NCBI GenBank assembly: GCA_030062745.1
Contig: CP099842.1
Coordinates: 620,001 to 684,000, forward strand
Source: Capitulum mitella
Taxonomy: Eukaryota; Arthropoda; Thecostraca; Pollicipedomorpha; Pollicipedidae
Direction of reading: 5' to 3'
DNA: 64,000 nucleotides
A model generated the notes under the pieces. That model was not told the origin of the DNA. It saw nothing but the letters and a program-made list of their open reading frames with translations, and made no database searches. Shown here piece after piece: positions 34,419 to 46,439 of the stretch. The position numbers and the translations under genes are program-made. Each line of letters opens with the position of its first letter. Position 1 is the first letter of the stretch.

Positions 34419-36831
34419 ATGAAGGTGAGATCGCTCGGTCGGTTATGTTGGTTGTGATCTCACAGCCACTGGCGTTTTTAGCTGCAACGTAAACACTGTG
34501 CGGTTTGAACTACTTGAACACGAAGCTTGCTTATTACAAATAATCACTGGAATAGTCATACGCCATGTTTTTGTGTCATGTTTTTAATATTTTGATGTAC
34601 CTACACCAGACGTCAAGCTGGTGTTAGGCTTATTACAGGTATCTCGTGTGGACTGAAATGGCCTATGTGTTCTTTTCGCATTGATCGTTGTGTATATTTG
34701 GAATAGTTGCCGGACCAACCATGAATCCCGAAACACTAGTATTCAGTTATTTTAACCGCATCCTGTTTCATCTCAAAGCCTATCACATTAAACGGTGAAA
34801 GCTTTAGCGTAACGTTTAGGAGTTGTTTTCCTCTCTCACAGTTTTATTTCGTTTTGAATGTTTACTAAGAGAAGCCTGGACTCATAACGCAGTTCCAATC
34901 CATGAACCCCACTGCAGTTTTGTTTGCACTCGAATCTGAACGAAATTTTGCCGCCAACTTATGCTTCTCTCTAAGCCACTAGCAAAGCCAAGGTAATAAC
35001 AAAGCCGGATGAGACGGCGACGCATGAATGCCACCCTTGTTTAATTTTGCGGTCAATATGATGCTACAGCTAGAAAAGTTACATTAGACCACAGAAACGT
35101 TTTGACAACGAGGATATCAGTGCGCTTAATGTGCAGCGTTTCACTATTTCAAGATGCTGACAAGCATGTTACATTTTTATGAATGCTGTCTATTAACTAT
35201 TTTAGTGACGTGTTTCTGTTTGTCCTTCTTTCTCTCGGAAAAAATGCTCTCTGGTCCAGAGCCCAGACGGGCTGACGGATCGGCACGTGCCGCGTACCGT
35301 TCGAAAGGTCTCACGTTCTACCAGTGTACTGGCTAACCTGTCACGCTGTGGCCCGTCGTTGGCGCGTGATGCGCGCTTCTAGGGGATTTTAGTCCATAAG
35401 GACAGGGGTGGTAAGCTGGCGATCCAGAGGTTGCAGCGATTTGGAAAAAGAGGCATGGTGTAGCTTCATGTACCGTCTTTCGTTTGTAGCCACAGCCGAA
35501 CGCTTCTGGCCCACAGTTTTGGCGCCACACCGCCTGGAAGCGGACCACGCTCTTATTCTTCAACCTCGCATCACTTCAGTATTGTGCAGAAGTCGTCGAC
35601 TTTTGCAGTAAAAATTACACTGCATATCTACTCACTATACGATTTATTTTATGGCTGTTCAGTGAGAGTACATCTTTTCACTAAGTTCTCCTGACCAAAT
35701 GCAGATTTCTCGCGAAAAAGAATCGTTTACTGGCAGCAGTACTTGGCTAAATTTACAGTCAGATAAGCTTACTAACGCACCCATGACCCAACACCTGGGG
35801 TTGGCTACGTAAAAAAAAACTTTGGCCATTTTTGCACTTTTTGTTATCAAAGCGGTCATCGTTCCAGCAAGCTGTATCAACAACCCAAGGTCAGAACGAC
35901 TCGAAATGGGCATTGTCTCGAAGTGAGTTAGATGCCCAATCGCAAGGCATCGTGCACATACAGCGGTAGACAGCACGTGCCACCTTCATAGGACTACAGA
36001 CCAAAAAAGACCTTTGCAACGTCTTTATTTTTGTTTTGAGCATCAGACCTAGAGGCCGACTTTGTCTGTCGTCGACAAGGAAGTTGTAGCGGCATTCCCT
36101 TGCCGTCGTGCGTTGCAAGTGGAGCCCCCTCACGCAGGAGTGTATAATAGAAAACATGTAGCTATTATTCCTCGGAACAAACAATTAGATACGGAAATAT
36201 GAGTGATTTGAGACTAGTACCAGTGCAAAGTGGAGTGCAAAGGGGCGCAGCAACCTTGCGTGACGGAGCAAACGGCGATCCCTTGTCAATATACCATTTG
36301 ACAATTATTTGGAATATGACTGCTGACAATCCGGCGTTGAAAAAAACTATGACAGGGCTGTTCTTTGAGGACGGTCTGCCTGATTTACAGTTGGTCATCC
36401 TTCTGTGCCTCGTGGCTGCCGCCACCGCTGGCTTCTACGGAGGTGGACTGTACGGCGGCGGCCTCTACGGCGGACTTTATGGCGGCGGCCTCTACGGCGG
36501 AGGACCTTATGGCGGCGGCCTCTACGGCGGTGGACTTTATGGCGGCGGCCTCTACGGTGGACGCTATGGCGGATTCCATCGCCAGGGATTCTTCGGCGGC
36601 GGCTTCTACGGCGGTGGCCTCTACGGTGGCGGCCTCTACGGTGGCGGCCTCCTTGGCGGTGGTCTCCTCGGCGGTGGACTCTACGGCGGCGGCCTCTATG
36701 GCGGCGGCATCTATGGCCGCGGCCTCTATGGTGGCGGCCTCTACGGCGGTGGACTCTACGGCGGTGGCCTCTATGGCAGAGGATTCGGCTACGGATACGG
36801 CGGTTACTACAAGAAGCATTATTATTATTAA
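34419..36831 (+). CDS. secreted glycine-rich structural protein, long paralogue (two exons)
   Basis: Join of exon 1 34419-34424 (ATG AAG, donor GTGAGA at 34425) and exon 2 36391-36831 (acceptor GATTTACAG), 148 aa. MK plus LVILLCLVAAATA forms a signal peptide, cleaved before GFYGGG. The mature chain is about 20 units of GGGLY/GGGFY with a few changes (GRYGGFHRQGF near the middle, LLGGG units), ending in a Tyr/Lys-rich tail, GYGGYYKKHYYY. Such chains form extracellular matrices (cuticle, silk-like or attachment cement; shell proteins have similar repeats); the exact role is unknown. Starting at an ATG within exon 2's long open frame would place the signal peptide internally, which argues for splicing. 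The 2 kb intron shares blocks with the inverted paralogue at 4.3-9.4 kb. The frames overlapping exon 2 on both strands are by-products of the triplet repeat. Confidence 0.8.
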
Positions 36832-37740
36832 GATTACCCTTTGTTTACGGAGAACAGTCCCAAAGATATCTATGCAATGCTGGCTACCTTAATGTGCTCT
36901 TTACTTCCATCTGAGGGGAAGAAACGGTTCTGTGTATAAAACAATGCTGAAATATGCAATACATAGATGGCTGGTGCACATATCTTACAACGGCGACACC
37001 GACAGTTCTGATGCAACTGAAAAAGGTCGCATTTTGAACATTAGCATTCTTCGTAAGATAACCATTTTACTCACTGTTCCAAGTACAAAATGTAAAAAGT
37101 CGACTTAGGGCTTGCCTGTGTTCACGTTTCAGAACACCAAGTATTTGTATCAATATGAATGCAGTCAGAGAAAATTAAACTAGCCACGTTCACCGTTCGA
37201 CACAGACAGTAAAACAAAGATATAGATGAAGACCCTACGCACATAAGATATCATATACCAACCCCACGAACCTTCTCCAACGCACTGCTCATATCAGACA
37301 AAACATACTAATAACAAAAACGAACAATAAAATGAGGATAAATGGACAACAGCGGACCTGGCTCATAAGTAACAACGCAGCACGCCCTTTCGTCTCTAAC
37401 AATTCTACTTTCATTCAAATAATCAACAAATATTACAGTAGGAGCCCACTGGCATGCCTTGTCACTGATCTCTTTCAGTGTGTTCAGAATGTTTTAAAAG
37501 ATTTGAAGTTGCCTTCCCGAATCTCCATGACCTTTAATGATAGGATGCTTCCAGTTTGTTTCAGTGGCCAGTGAAGTCTTGTTTAGGGGGTTCAGGTTCA
37601 TGATGCATTGATGCAGGGTGATCAAGAGGAACTGATACAAAGTATGGTTCTAAGGGCAACATTAGCAAACAAACGAAAGAGTTTCTGCTAGGTATGCTGT
37701 GGTGTACACATCGGGATATTTCATGTCTCATCTTATCTGG
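36832..37740. other. 3' flank of the glycine-rich gene, no further gene
   Basis: No clear AATAAA close to the stop. TATAAAACAATG at about 36938 and AACAATAAAATG at about 37323 are possible weak or distal signals. Confidence 0.35.
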
Positions 37741-38840
37741 AAATTTGACATTTCATGCTCCGTTCTGCAGGCATTAGACCATTTCCCGCCAGCCCCCTTC
37801 GACGGCTCAAACACAATTGCCCTTCACCAAAGAGCAATCCAGCTGGATTATCTTGGAGCATGGCGAGCTGCGAAGCTCGATCCTCGTCAGGAGAGATTTC
37901 GGTCGGGAGTTTTTTCCGACCAAGCCCAAAGCCGTATCTAGCTCTGGGCTACTCTTTTACGGCACGAACCCAATGCCCACATTAGGCTGGCCTCAGGACA
38001 GCGCGGGATGTCCTTCGGGAAGATCTGGAGAATCCTGAGGCACAAGCTGAACCGGAAGCCGTACCAGCCTGACCTCGCCCCGATCCTCTCACCAACAAGG
38101 AGTCCAAGCTGGCGGCGTGCATGTTCTGGCTGGCCGATTAAGAGGAATGGCTCGAGAGAGGCCTTTGAAGCGATGAGAAATTATTTGTGCTCCATCAGGT
38201 TCCCAATCACAAAGACGATGAACTCTGAGCCCGCGCAGGATATGATCCGCAGGAGTATCCGTGCACTGACACGGAGTGCAAGAAGGCGCACGGAAAGAAC
38301 GTGATGGCCTGGGTGGGCTTTCCGGATGACAAATACCTCCCAGTGCACTGGTTCAAGGGATCGGCGGTCGGTCCGGCCTGCCTGGGGATGCTGCAGACGG
38401 TGATGTCGCCAGCTGTGCGAAGACTGGCCACTCGCCTCCAGCACTGGTTCCAATAAAAATGAGCATCACCTCATGTGACAGGACCAGTCATGGAGTTCCT
38501 ACGTTCATCAGGAGAGCGGCGAACTCCAAGTCTGAGACTGAATTATCCCTCGCAACTCTCAGCACCACTGGCCCCCTAGAGCCCAGACCTCTTCTGCCTG
38601 GACCTCGGCGTGGTCACAGGCTGCGGCACGATGGCCAGGTGTGAGCCGAAGACGATCCCCGAACTGAAAGTGACGATGGAGGACTCTGCCGCCAACATGA
38701 AGGAGGAGACGCTGCGGAAGATGGCCAGACACACCAGATGCATGGCGAAGCTCTGTGGTCTGAGAGGGGCGCCCACTTCGAGCTGCCGACCACGGAAAGG
38801 GACTAGAAATGGGCCTGCCATCAACCTGTGATCAAATGCC
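37741..38840 (+). pseudogene. Tc1/mariner-type transposase relic
   Basis: Translating across frames from about 38020 gives ILRHKLNRKPYQPDLAPILS, then a block DEKLFVLHQVPNHKDDEL where SDE is the position of a DDE-family aspartate, then KKAHGKNVMAWVGFPDDKYL and PVHWFKGSAVGPACLGMLQT. The order is that of IS630-Tc1-mariner transposases (central SDE block, a V.AW.G block, then Q.D). Where the second catalytic aspartate is expected (after RLQHWFQ at about 38455) there is a stop. Stops and shifts occur throughout. The 38460-38830 part retains the C-terminal TIPEL/PELKVTMEDSAANMKEE and ARHTRCMAKLC-like region. No terminal repeats were identified. Inactive. Confidence 0.65.
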
Positions 38841-39879
38841 CAATATAATACCTCCCAAATATGTCTTTTAACGAAGAAAAGTAGAACCCATGTCTCCATG
38901 GTGGCTGTTTTCTTTATACCAGTTGCTAGTGATCACCCTGTAGGTGTGTTGTGCTCTTCCCGAGCGATTGGTGAGGCCCTTGAATCATGTCCGCGTGGTG
39001 CTCCTTCAGTCTTACGATTTTTAGTCAACCTGACTTCCCGATGTGAGACGTTCCGCAATCGCTCGTGGTTTGGTGGGAAAGGTCTATCTTAGAGCATGAC
39101 ATGCATTGTCTTGAATCCGCCACTGTCACCACAAAGTGTACAAAATGCGTCATAAGCAATGGCGCAGCCAGGGTAGGGGTTGTAGGGGCCCCAGGACCCC
39201 TAAATGTTTGAAGGAGACCGCTGAGGTTAGCAAATTACTCGTATAAAAACTGAAGCTGTCACCAAAATGTTTTAATCGAACACCGCCTGACGTGTTTTCG
39301 TGCCCGCGACCGCCTAAGAGTGTCAAAAAGGGCACCCCCTGCTATCTCACGATCTAACCGTCCGATCCAAACCGGTCTGCCGCCAATCGATAGCTCTCAG
39401 TCTTGCGATAAAAAAAAAACTTTGTTAGCCCTGGTCACATGGCAGATCACGTCACCGGTCACACAAAACGCATAACACGACTTGGAAAAAACTATATCAA
39501 CTGGTACATCATATCATCAACAATACGGATCTAAGAGCTTTCAACTGGGTATCAAACGAATGGTCATGATCTACATTAGGAGCCTGCCAAAATGTTAAAA
39601 AATGTTGGGTCAAAGTCAGTCTAGGTCAGGTGAAATGCTGGTCTTACTTTACATGCCAAAGAGCAATACTCACGCGAAGCCGTTTTGATCTACGTGATAT
39701 AAAGAATGGACGTGAAACCTTCTCATGATCAATTCTGCATTACCTGCTTTTCATCCAGTCAAGGCCAGATAAGGCTGCATTATTTTTCCTGACAAAGAGG
39801 GATAATTACTCGCTGGGATTCTTACCTACGTCAAGTGCAAAGCTGACATGGTATCTCGTGAAAATTAAATCTGGTCTGT
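38841..39879. other. no gene; AGGTCA-bearing sequence
   Basis: About 39430-39920 contains GGTCAAAGTCAG, TCTAGGTCAGGTG and CATCAAGGTCAAGTC and may be a further worn relative of the TTAA elements. No ends were found. Confidence 0.3.
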
Positions 39880-40145
39880 CTGCTTTGTATCGCATCAAGG
39901 TCAAGTCATATCAGAACAGATAGTCATTTTTTTTATTTTCTGACTAGGAACAATAATTGCTCTCCGCTGCTACTGAACGATCTTCCACAGACAATGCTGT
40001 ATTTCATTTCATATTGACATCTGCCTTTGACGTAACCTAGCGTGACATCATGTTGCATTTGGTGAACCTTTCTAAGAGACGGATATGGATTTGCTTGTCT
40101 GACTTGAATGATGGGGAAGATCAGCGGTAACAACTTCTATCACTC
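39880..40145 (-). repeat. dispersed repeat family D, inverted fragment
   Basis: Matches 16575-16800 when read on the minus strand (CAGACAAGC, TTAGAAAGGTTCACCAAATG, GTCAATATGAAATGAAATAC and GGAAGATCGTTCAGTAGCAG against the corresponding stretch). Translations of the two keep similar residues, so the family may once have coded for protein. Confidence 0.5.
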
Positions 40146-40574
40146 ACAACGCAAGTTAGTCCAATTGTCATCGTGCATTTAACTCAGCATGACCTCCAAT
40201 GCTGATGTGCCACGGTTGTATATTCTTTTGGACCTTGTCCCATGTAAATCCAAATAATTCATGCGTTATATACGCAAATATTATCAAAAAAAGGAGAAAA
40301 ACGCAGCATGCTGGCGCCACCGCCCAAAGAGGCGAAAATATGCACGCAAGGGTTTACTTCTGACGTCATATATCCATCACCTAACCTATTATCGACATGG
40401 TTTTGGTGTCAAAATACGTAGAAATGATTGCTGAATAGGCCCTGAAAATTCTGTTGAGCCAGCTCTAGCGGCTCAAAAGAAATTCAAGAAAAACCGAGGA
40501 GGTTGTCCTTTTTGATACCCCAGGTTATGCTGGGTTAAGAATGATACACAGGAAAACACGAAAAGTGAAATGCG
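40146..40574. other. no gene recognised
   Basis: AT-rich flank of the minisatellite. Nothing was recognised. Confidence 0.35.
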
Positions 40575-41128
40575 TTGATCCAAGCCTGTAGAGGGACCCA
40601 TATCGGCCTGTAGGGGTCCCCTGCCGGCCTGTGAAGGCCCCCTACCAGCCTGCGTGGGCTCCCTGCCAGGCTGTAGGTCCCCGTGCCGGCCTGTAGGGGT
40701 CCTGCCGGCCTGTGCGGCCCCCTGCCAACCTGTAGGGACTCCATGCTGGCATACAGCAGGCCCCTGCCGGTCTTTAGAGCCTTGAACCGGTCTGTAAGGG
40801 TCACCTGCCGGTCTGTAGCGTCCCCTGCCCGCTTGTCGGCCCTTGCCAGTCTTCGGAGGGCCCCTGCTGGCCTGTGGAGGGACCTCCTGATGTTCTATGG
40901 GGTCCGGCCGGCCTGTAGGAGCCCACTGCCGGTCGGAAGGGGCCTCTTGCTTGCCTGTAGCTTGCCCCTGTCAGCCTGAAGGGGCAACCTGCTGACATCC
41001 AGGAGCCCTTGCCACCGCCTGTTAGGCCAAATGCCGGCCTGTGGAGGGACTCCCTTGCGGCCTGTGGAGGAGCCCCCTGGTCTGTAGAGGAGCCCTCTGA
41101 CGGCCTGTACAGGGGTCCCCCGACGGCT
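40575..41128. repeat. GC-rich minisatellite, unit about 27-30 bp
   Basis: Roughly twenty degenerate units built around GCCGGCCTGTAGGGGTCCCC, with unit length varying by a few bases. All three frames on each strand stay open for long distances because of the repeat, giving chance Gly/Pro-rich proteins. The motif GGCCTGT-(A/G)GGGG-CCCC can form hairpins within each unit. No coding role is supported. Confidence 0.85.
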
Positions 41129-41469
41129 GTCGGGGGCACAGGTGTTGTCTCCTAAAAACATTGCGGGCGCCCAAACGCATGCAATATTTGCTATTGTTGA
41201 AACTGGAAAATTTTGCCCTCGGATCTGAGGCCCGAGTATTTACGAGGACATTCAAATAATTTTCTTTGCTGAGTCTTATGAGCTTTCCGCCATCTAGAGG
41301 GCTTCTGCCTTCTGCATGAATCACTTACGGGATAGTTAAGGGCGAGACAGTCCGACTTGGTTAACCTTTGTTAATGTATGTGCCTTCACCTACCCCTCCC
41401 CTCTCAGGAAAACCCTTGGTTTATATTTAGGAAGCAGAGCATATTTTAGGAAATCACTGGTAATATTTT
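41129..41469. other. no gene recognised
   Basis: Spacer between the minisatellite and the CR1-like element. Confidence 0.4.
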
Positions 41470-44437
41470 AGGTTGTGGGTGCTCCACCTGACTGTGGGTG
41501 CCGATCCCAACTTCGAGGGTGCCGACGCACACACAGAGAGCTAAGAAACCACACCGAGGACAGCAGAAGACGCGAGGCGGGGGTGTAGCTATAGACCTTC
41601 ACGAAGACGTCGCTGCAAGCAGACTGAAGATGCCGTCACCCAGGGACACCCGTCTGGAGACTCTGTGGCTAGCCGTGTCGACTCCGAGGGAGGGCTCCGC
41701 CGACCTGGGAGCCATCTACCGGTCCCGCCCAACGAGCCAGCGGCTCCTCACATCGAAGCGCTTCGGAAGCAGCTCCTGGCCGTGTCGGATTACGAGAAGC
41801 CGGTATTCCTGCTAGGTGACCTGAATCTAGACCTGGCTCGGCCAAACAAACCACGAGTGGCCCAAGACATCACCATGCTCCAAGAACTGAATTTCGTTCA
41901 GCTCATCCAAGGGCCAGCTCGTCCCCAAGTGACTCCCTCCCTAGTCTACCACGTGCTCACCAACCGGACCAACATCAGGCATGAAGAGGCTGATATCAAG
42001 GCACACATCAGTGATCACCATCTCAACACTGCGAAGGCAGCATCGCTCAGACATACCAGGAAGCCATGCGAACTTTTCACCCACTCCACGCGCGACGCCA
42101 ACTACGACAAACCTCTGCCTTGACCTGCTACAGTCCGACTGCACTCACTTGCACCAAGACGGAATGACATTCATCGATGATGTCCGCGCAACGTTCCAGG
42201 AAATATGGAATGCTGCAGTAGACAAACACTGCCTGCCGAAGCGTGTCAAGCTACAGCATCCAGACCGGTCATGACTCACGTTCGGCGAAGACCTGAGAGA
42301 CCCGCAAGCTCGGGGGACACCGCAAGACGCGAGAGAGACGCGCTGCGCATAACCACCGCGAAGGGGTGTATTCCTCTTTGAAAAAAGAATTCAAATGGTA
42401 AATCGCAGCAGCTCGTGTTGATTATTTTTCCGTACCTTCAGTTCAAAGGAGGCGTGGGCTAAACTCAAGCCCGCCCTCTGTCCCACACAATCGACTGGAC
42501 CCGAGAACGTACCGGGCAAAGCTGCAGCGAACTGCTTCAACTCGTACTTCGCTGACGTGGGGAGCCGCATCACTGTGGAGCTGACCGAGCGCCAGGCTGG
42601 CCCACTGCCGCCTCGTCCTCCCAGGTTATGCAGCTCGGCATACGCTGTCCGGCCGTCCACGCTGCCGGAGCTCGGCAACGCCCTGAAACGGATGAGCAGC
42701 TCCGAGGCGGCCGGCAGTGACGGTGTGCCGCTGCAGCTGGTCAGGCTGAGCTTCCCGGCGGTCAGCCCCTCCACGTGCTCCGGATCATCAACGCGTCCAT
42801 TATCACCGGAAAAGCCCAGGAATAGTCGAAGCATGCAAAGGCAGTACCGGTCTACAGGGCAGACGACAGGTCGCAGCCATCTAGTTTTGGACAGTTTGGA
42901 CCGGTAAGCGCTCTCAGTGTCACTGCAAAAGTAACCGGAAAACTCATTGGCATTCAACTGACAAACCATCTGACCACAAACTGCACCATATTGCCGACGC
43001 AATATGCGAACAGGCCCCATCATTCAACGGAATATGCGATTTATGGAATATTCGTCGATTTCGTTGGCGCGATATCTGGGAACAGAGACGAGGGACGTGT
43101 GACGTGTTTAACCTCGTGATTTATCCAAGGCCTTTGATATGTGGACCGAAATGATTTGATAGGTGGACGAAGCTTAACTGGCACGGGATCTCAACCCATT
43201 AGTTTTTAGATCACTTCACTGGCCAAATCCAGTCATCAAAATGCAGCACCACACTAGAAATGAGTTTTGGAGTGGTGCTGGGTAGCATTCTCAGCCCGAT
43301 CAGGCTCATCCTTTTCACCATCGACCTTCCACTGGATCTGTCGCGCCACGCGTTTCTTGTTTCGAGCGCAGACGATTCACAAATCCTTCACAGCGCACGG
43401 CCTACCCAGGCCGATCTGACTGAGCTACGTCTTGAGGTAGAAACAGACCTGGCTGCACTCTCTGCCTGGTTCACTCCCAACGGTCCAAAAGTTAACATTA
43501 CAGAAACTGAATTCATACTGCTTGAAATCGCATCGTCGCTCAAAAAACGTCTAACTTTTCGATCAGTTTCCACCGTGGGAATTTAAAACCAGCTCAAAGC
43601 GACAAAATTTCCAGCGTGCTTCTAGATCCGGAACTGAATATGTAGAGGCACGTCACTAAAGTGACCCAGCATTGCTATGGTGACCTTATCGCAATCAGCA
43701 TACTTACGGATACTCTTTCGCGAACAGCTTTGGTACATCTCACTTAGTCGCTCGCCTTTCCACAAACCATTTACGGCCTGCCGGCCCGGACATCACCAAC
43801 ATAGCAGCACTGTCATCATAGTAACAAGGTCATCAGCTTCGCAACTCGAATCACTAGAAGCATCGCCATCAACATATCTCAGACGCACGACGAGAGCTCA
43901 GACGGGTGCCTTTCAGCACCATCATGGAGTATAGGGGCTCTGTACTGGTACATTCGATGGTGCACCAAGATCAGGGACCACAACACTTGAAAGCTCACGT
44001 ATTTCGAGCCGATGTATCTGAGCGCACTACTCGCACTACTTGTGTCCACCTTTTGCAGGCGCACCGATGCCGCTTGGAGGCCACTAAAATGACTGCATGT
44101 TCGCTCCATATGCAAACGGAATGAGCCTGAGGGCGATGTCCATTGAAACACGAACGCCGGTGCCTTCAAAAAATGCGTGAAGGTGATGACGGTCGAGTTT
44201 TAGTGTCAGCAGTCAATGGTACCTTTATCTTTGCTTTTCATCGGATCGTAAAGTGTGTAGGCACGAAACGTAAGTTGTCAACAGCTTTGCGTGACAATGC
44301 GTCATCTTATCAGTGTCTTTAACCATCATGACTGTTCGTGTACGACTGGGCTATGGCAGTTCATAACGCATCACCGTGGGTAAATAGCCAATCATGTATT
44401 GGATACTACAAAGATCTGCAATAAATGAATAAATAAA
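41470..44437 (+). mobile_element. CR1/Jockey-like non-LTR retrotransposon, inactive
   Basis: Endonuclease blocks first: GGGVAIDLHEDVAASRL (about 41575), then in another frame FLLGDLNLDLARPNKP (about 41808), the GDxNxD motif, and ISDHHLN (about 42010), the SDH catalytic motif. Reverse transcriptase blocks follow: SSEAAGSDGVPLQLVRL (about 42700), a LSKAFDMW block (about 43120), GVVLGSILSP (about 43270) and SSADDSQIL (about 43370), where the usual YADD has become SADD. The order endonuclease then RT, with no LTRs, is that of CR1/Jockey-type LINEs. Multiple frameshifts and stops make it dead. The 3' end is marked by a GCAATAAATGAATAAATAAA tail (44418-44437). Boundaries at the 5' end are approximate. 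Confidence 0.8.
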
Positions 44438-46439
44438 AACCTCTGGCAGTGGCAGTTCCAGTAAAAAAACAAATACTTTTGGCGCAATCACCGAGAATCA
44501 GAGAAGCACCAGCTGGTTGCAACTAATAATGTTTAGGAACGGCAAACGTCCATTGCCATAAAATTTTCTCACTGTCTCTTTTTGTTCAGGGGCTCAGTTA
44601 TAGGATAACGACTTGACAGTCATCAAGCACCTCCCGATTTATTTTCTGGCTGGATGTGCCACTGCTGCGAGCCCCCCTATAAAATTTTATGTTTATGTTT
44701 TTCCACGGGCCTGTATTAAGTGAGGTGGCCCACCGCTGGGCGAGGACCACCCGAAATTTTTGGCTGGCTGTGCCCGTGGCCATAAGGTATGAGACTAACA
44801 CGTGAATTCCGAAAATGTTTTATCTGGTCATCATAACATTTTATAGAGCACATCGATAACTCAGTCTCCAAAGTCGCAAAAAAATGGTCAAGCATTACTC
44901 CCAAAACACTTACTAGACAAACGTCTGATCAAGTTACGAAAATTTCTTTTGTTTTAGCTACGAAAGCTAGTCTTCACAGCATACGCGGGGATGAAGGAAA
45001 GGAAAATATCAATGTCAATGAAAATGTTAGGAAATGTCAATAAGTTCCAGCTTCCATATCTCTGGCTCATTATTCAGAAACGGCACGCGGAAAACCAAGA
45101 GTAACCAAGAAAAAAGCAACAATAAACCTTCGCCCGAAATATGGCCACACGAAAGTTCGCGATATGAGCTGACGTCTATATACGGAAAAATATTCTAAGA
45201 ATCAGTGGCGCCTTCAGCGGAGCAAAAAGGTGGAAAAAGGCAATTTACATCCTCTGGTACACGTTAGTCAAAGTGATTACTTTGACTCCGATAGTAGCCT
45301 CCATGTCTCGAAACAATTTTTGAAGCATTGCCAGTTACAGGATCTCGAACGTGGGAGGAAAGCATCTCAAACTTTTGGAGTATTCATTCGCTTGCTTTAG
45401 CCTCATTGGCTGATGCAGTTTCAAAACTGTTGCTGAAGAGCATGAGTACAATGTCTTATGATCATTAACAGCGGATTCATGGAACCAAAACAAGGAATGG
45501 CTGTAGTTAAATGAAAATTAGAATGTTGGGTTGATAAAACTGAACCATCGTTGCTGTTTCCTTTTTACTCCCCTTTGTTTTGTTTGGATCCGCTACTGCC
45601 AAGGCATGCAAGTGCATTTTATTTCCAGAGTACTTTTTCCAAAAATGCCATAAACTCTCATTCAACGACGTAAACTATCGTTACACGTGGATCAAATTTT
45701 AAACCTCCCAATCCTGTACATGACTCCGTCATTGATCATAATTTATGCTCCCTTCACAAAACATTTCATCCATGTCAGTCCTTTGCAGGGGCGGTGCCAT
45801 ATGGGGGGGGGGTACGCGTCCCCCTTTGCTTCAGGTAGCGAAAGACTGTTTCCTTGTATCTCTCCGGATCTTTGCATATTGTTTTCCTGCTCCATCAGTA
45901 AAAGAAAATGTGTCATTTACGACGCCTCACGCGCCGCATATCTTGACAGGCTGCCCGCTTTCCGTGTTTCGTAAACAACTATGGCCGTCACGTCACCGTG
46001 AACTGACGTGGCTCACGGCTGCCGAGGGCGCTGGCGACCGACGTGGCGTCCGGCCGCTGGGACGTATTTCGTGCGCAGGCATCGAATTGTGAAAATAGAA
46101 ATCCTAAATAACCAAAGGCGCATGGAGCGGGAGGGGTTATTAACCCAATCCCGACTTTTTCAAATTTAATATGGACCCTATGGGTGTTGACTAGACTGAA
46201 AAGAATGGATCCAAACTGCTTCTTTGCCTCCCCAAACCGTGGGTAAGTTCCCGCGTTCCTGTGAATAACTCACATTGTATTCCAAATATCATCTTGAAAC
46301 TGTCCAGCGGATCAGATGAACAGAAAAAGAACAGGAAAAGAAATAACAATAACGATGCAAATGCCATGCAGCTATGTTCAGCGGATCAAATGCTACAAGG
46401 GGGTTTTCTGGGAGACTTGTTCTCGATTCACCTTCTGAT
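44438..46439. other. no gene recognised; G-tract at about 45804-45812
   Basis: Only short frames without domains. A repeat-like stretch with a run of G lies near 45800. Confidence 0.35.

Noticed and set aside
36199-36390. ATG at 36199 as the start of the long glycine-rich protein
   Set aside because: It would put the signal peptide about 64 residues inside the protein. The paralogues share only sequence from the acceptor onward, and a matching first exon exists at 34419.
36365-36914. Long open frames overlapping exon 2 of the glycine-rich gene in other frames and on the minus strand
   Set aside because: They are produced by the triplet-periodic GGC-rich repeat. Only the GGGLY frame has a signal peptide, a splice acceptor and paralogues.
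40535-41161. Gly/Pro-rich frames in the minisatellite
   Set aside because: Several frames on both strands are open at once because of the repeat. No start context or homologue.
42391-43023. A 210-codon minus-strand frame
   Set aside because: It is antisense to the reverse transcriptase region of the CR1-like element, whose motifs read on the plus strand.
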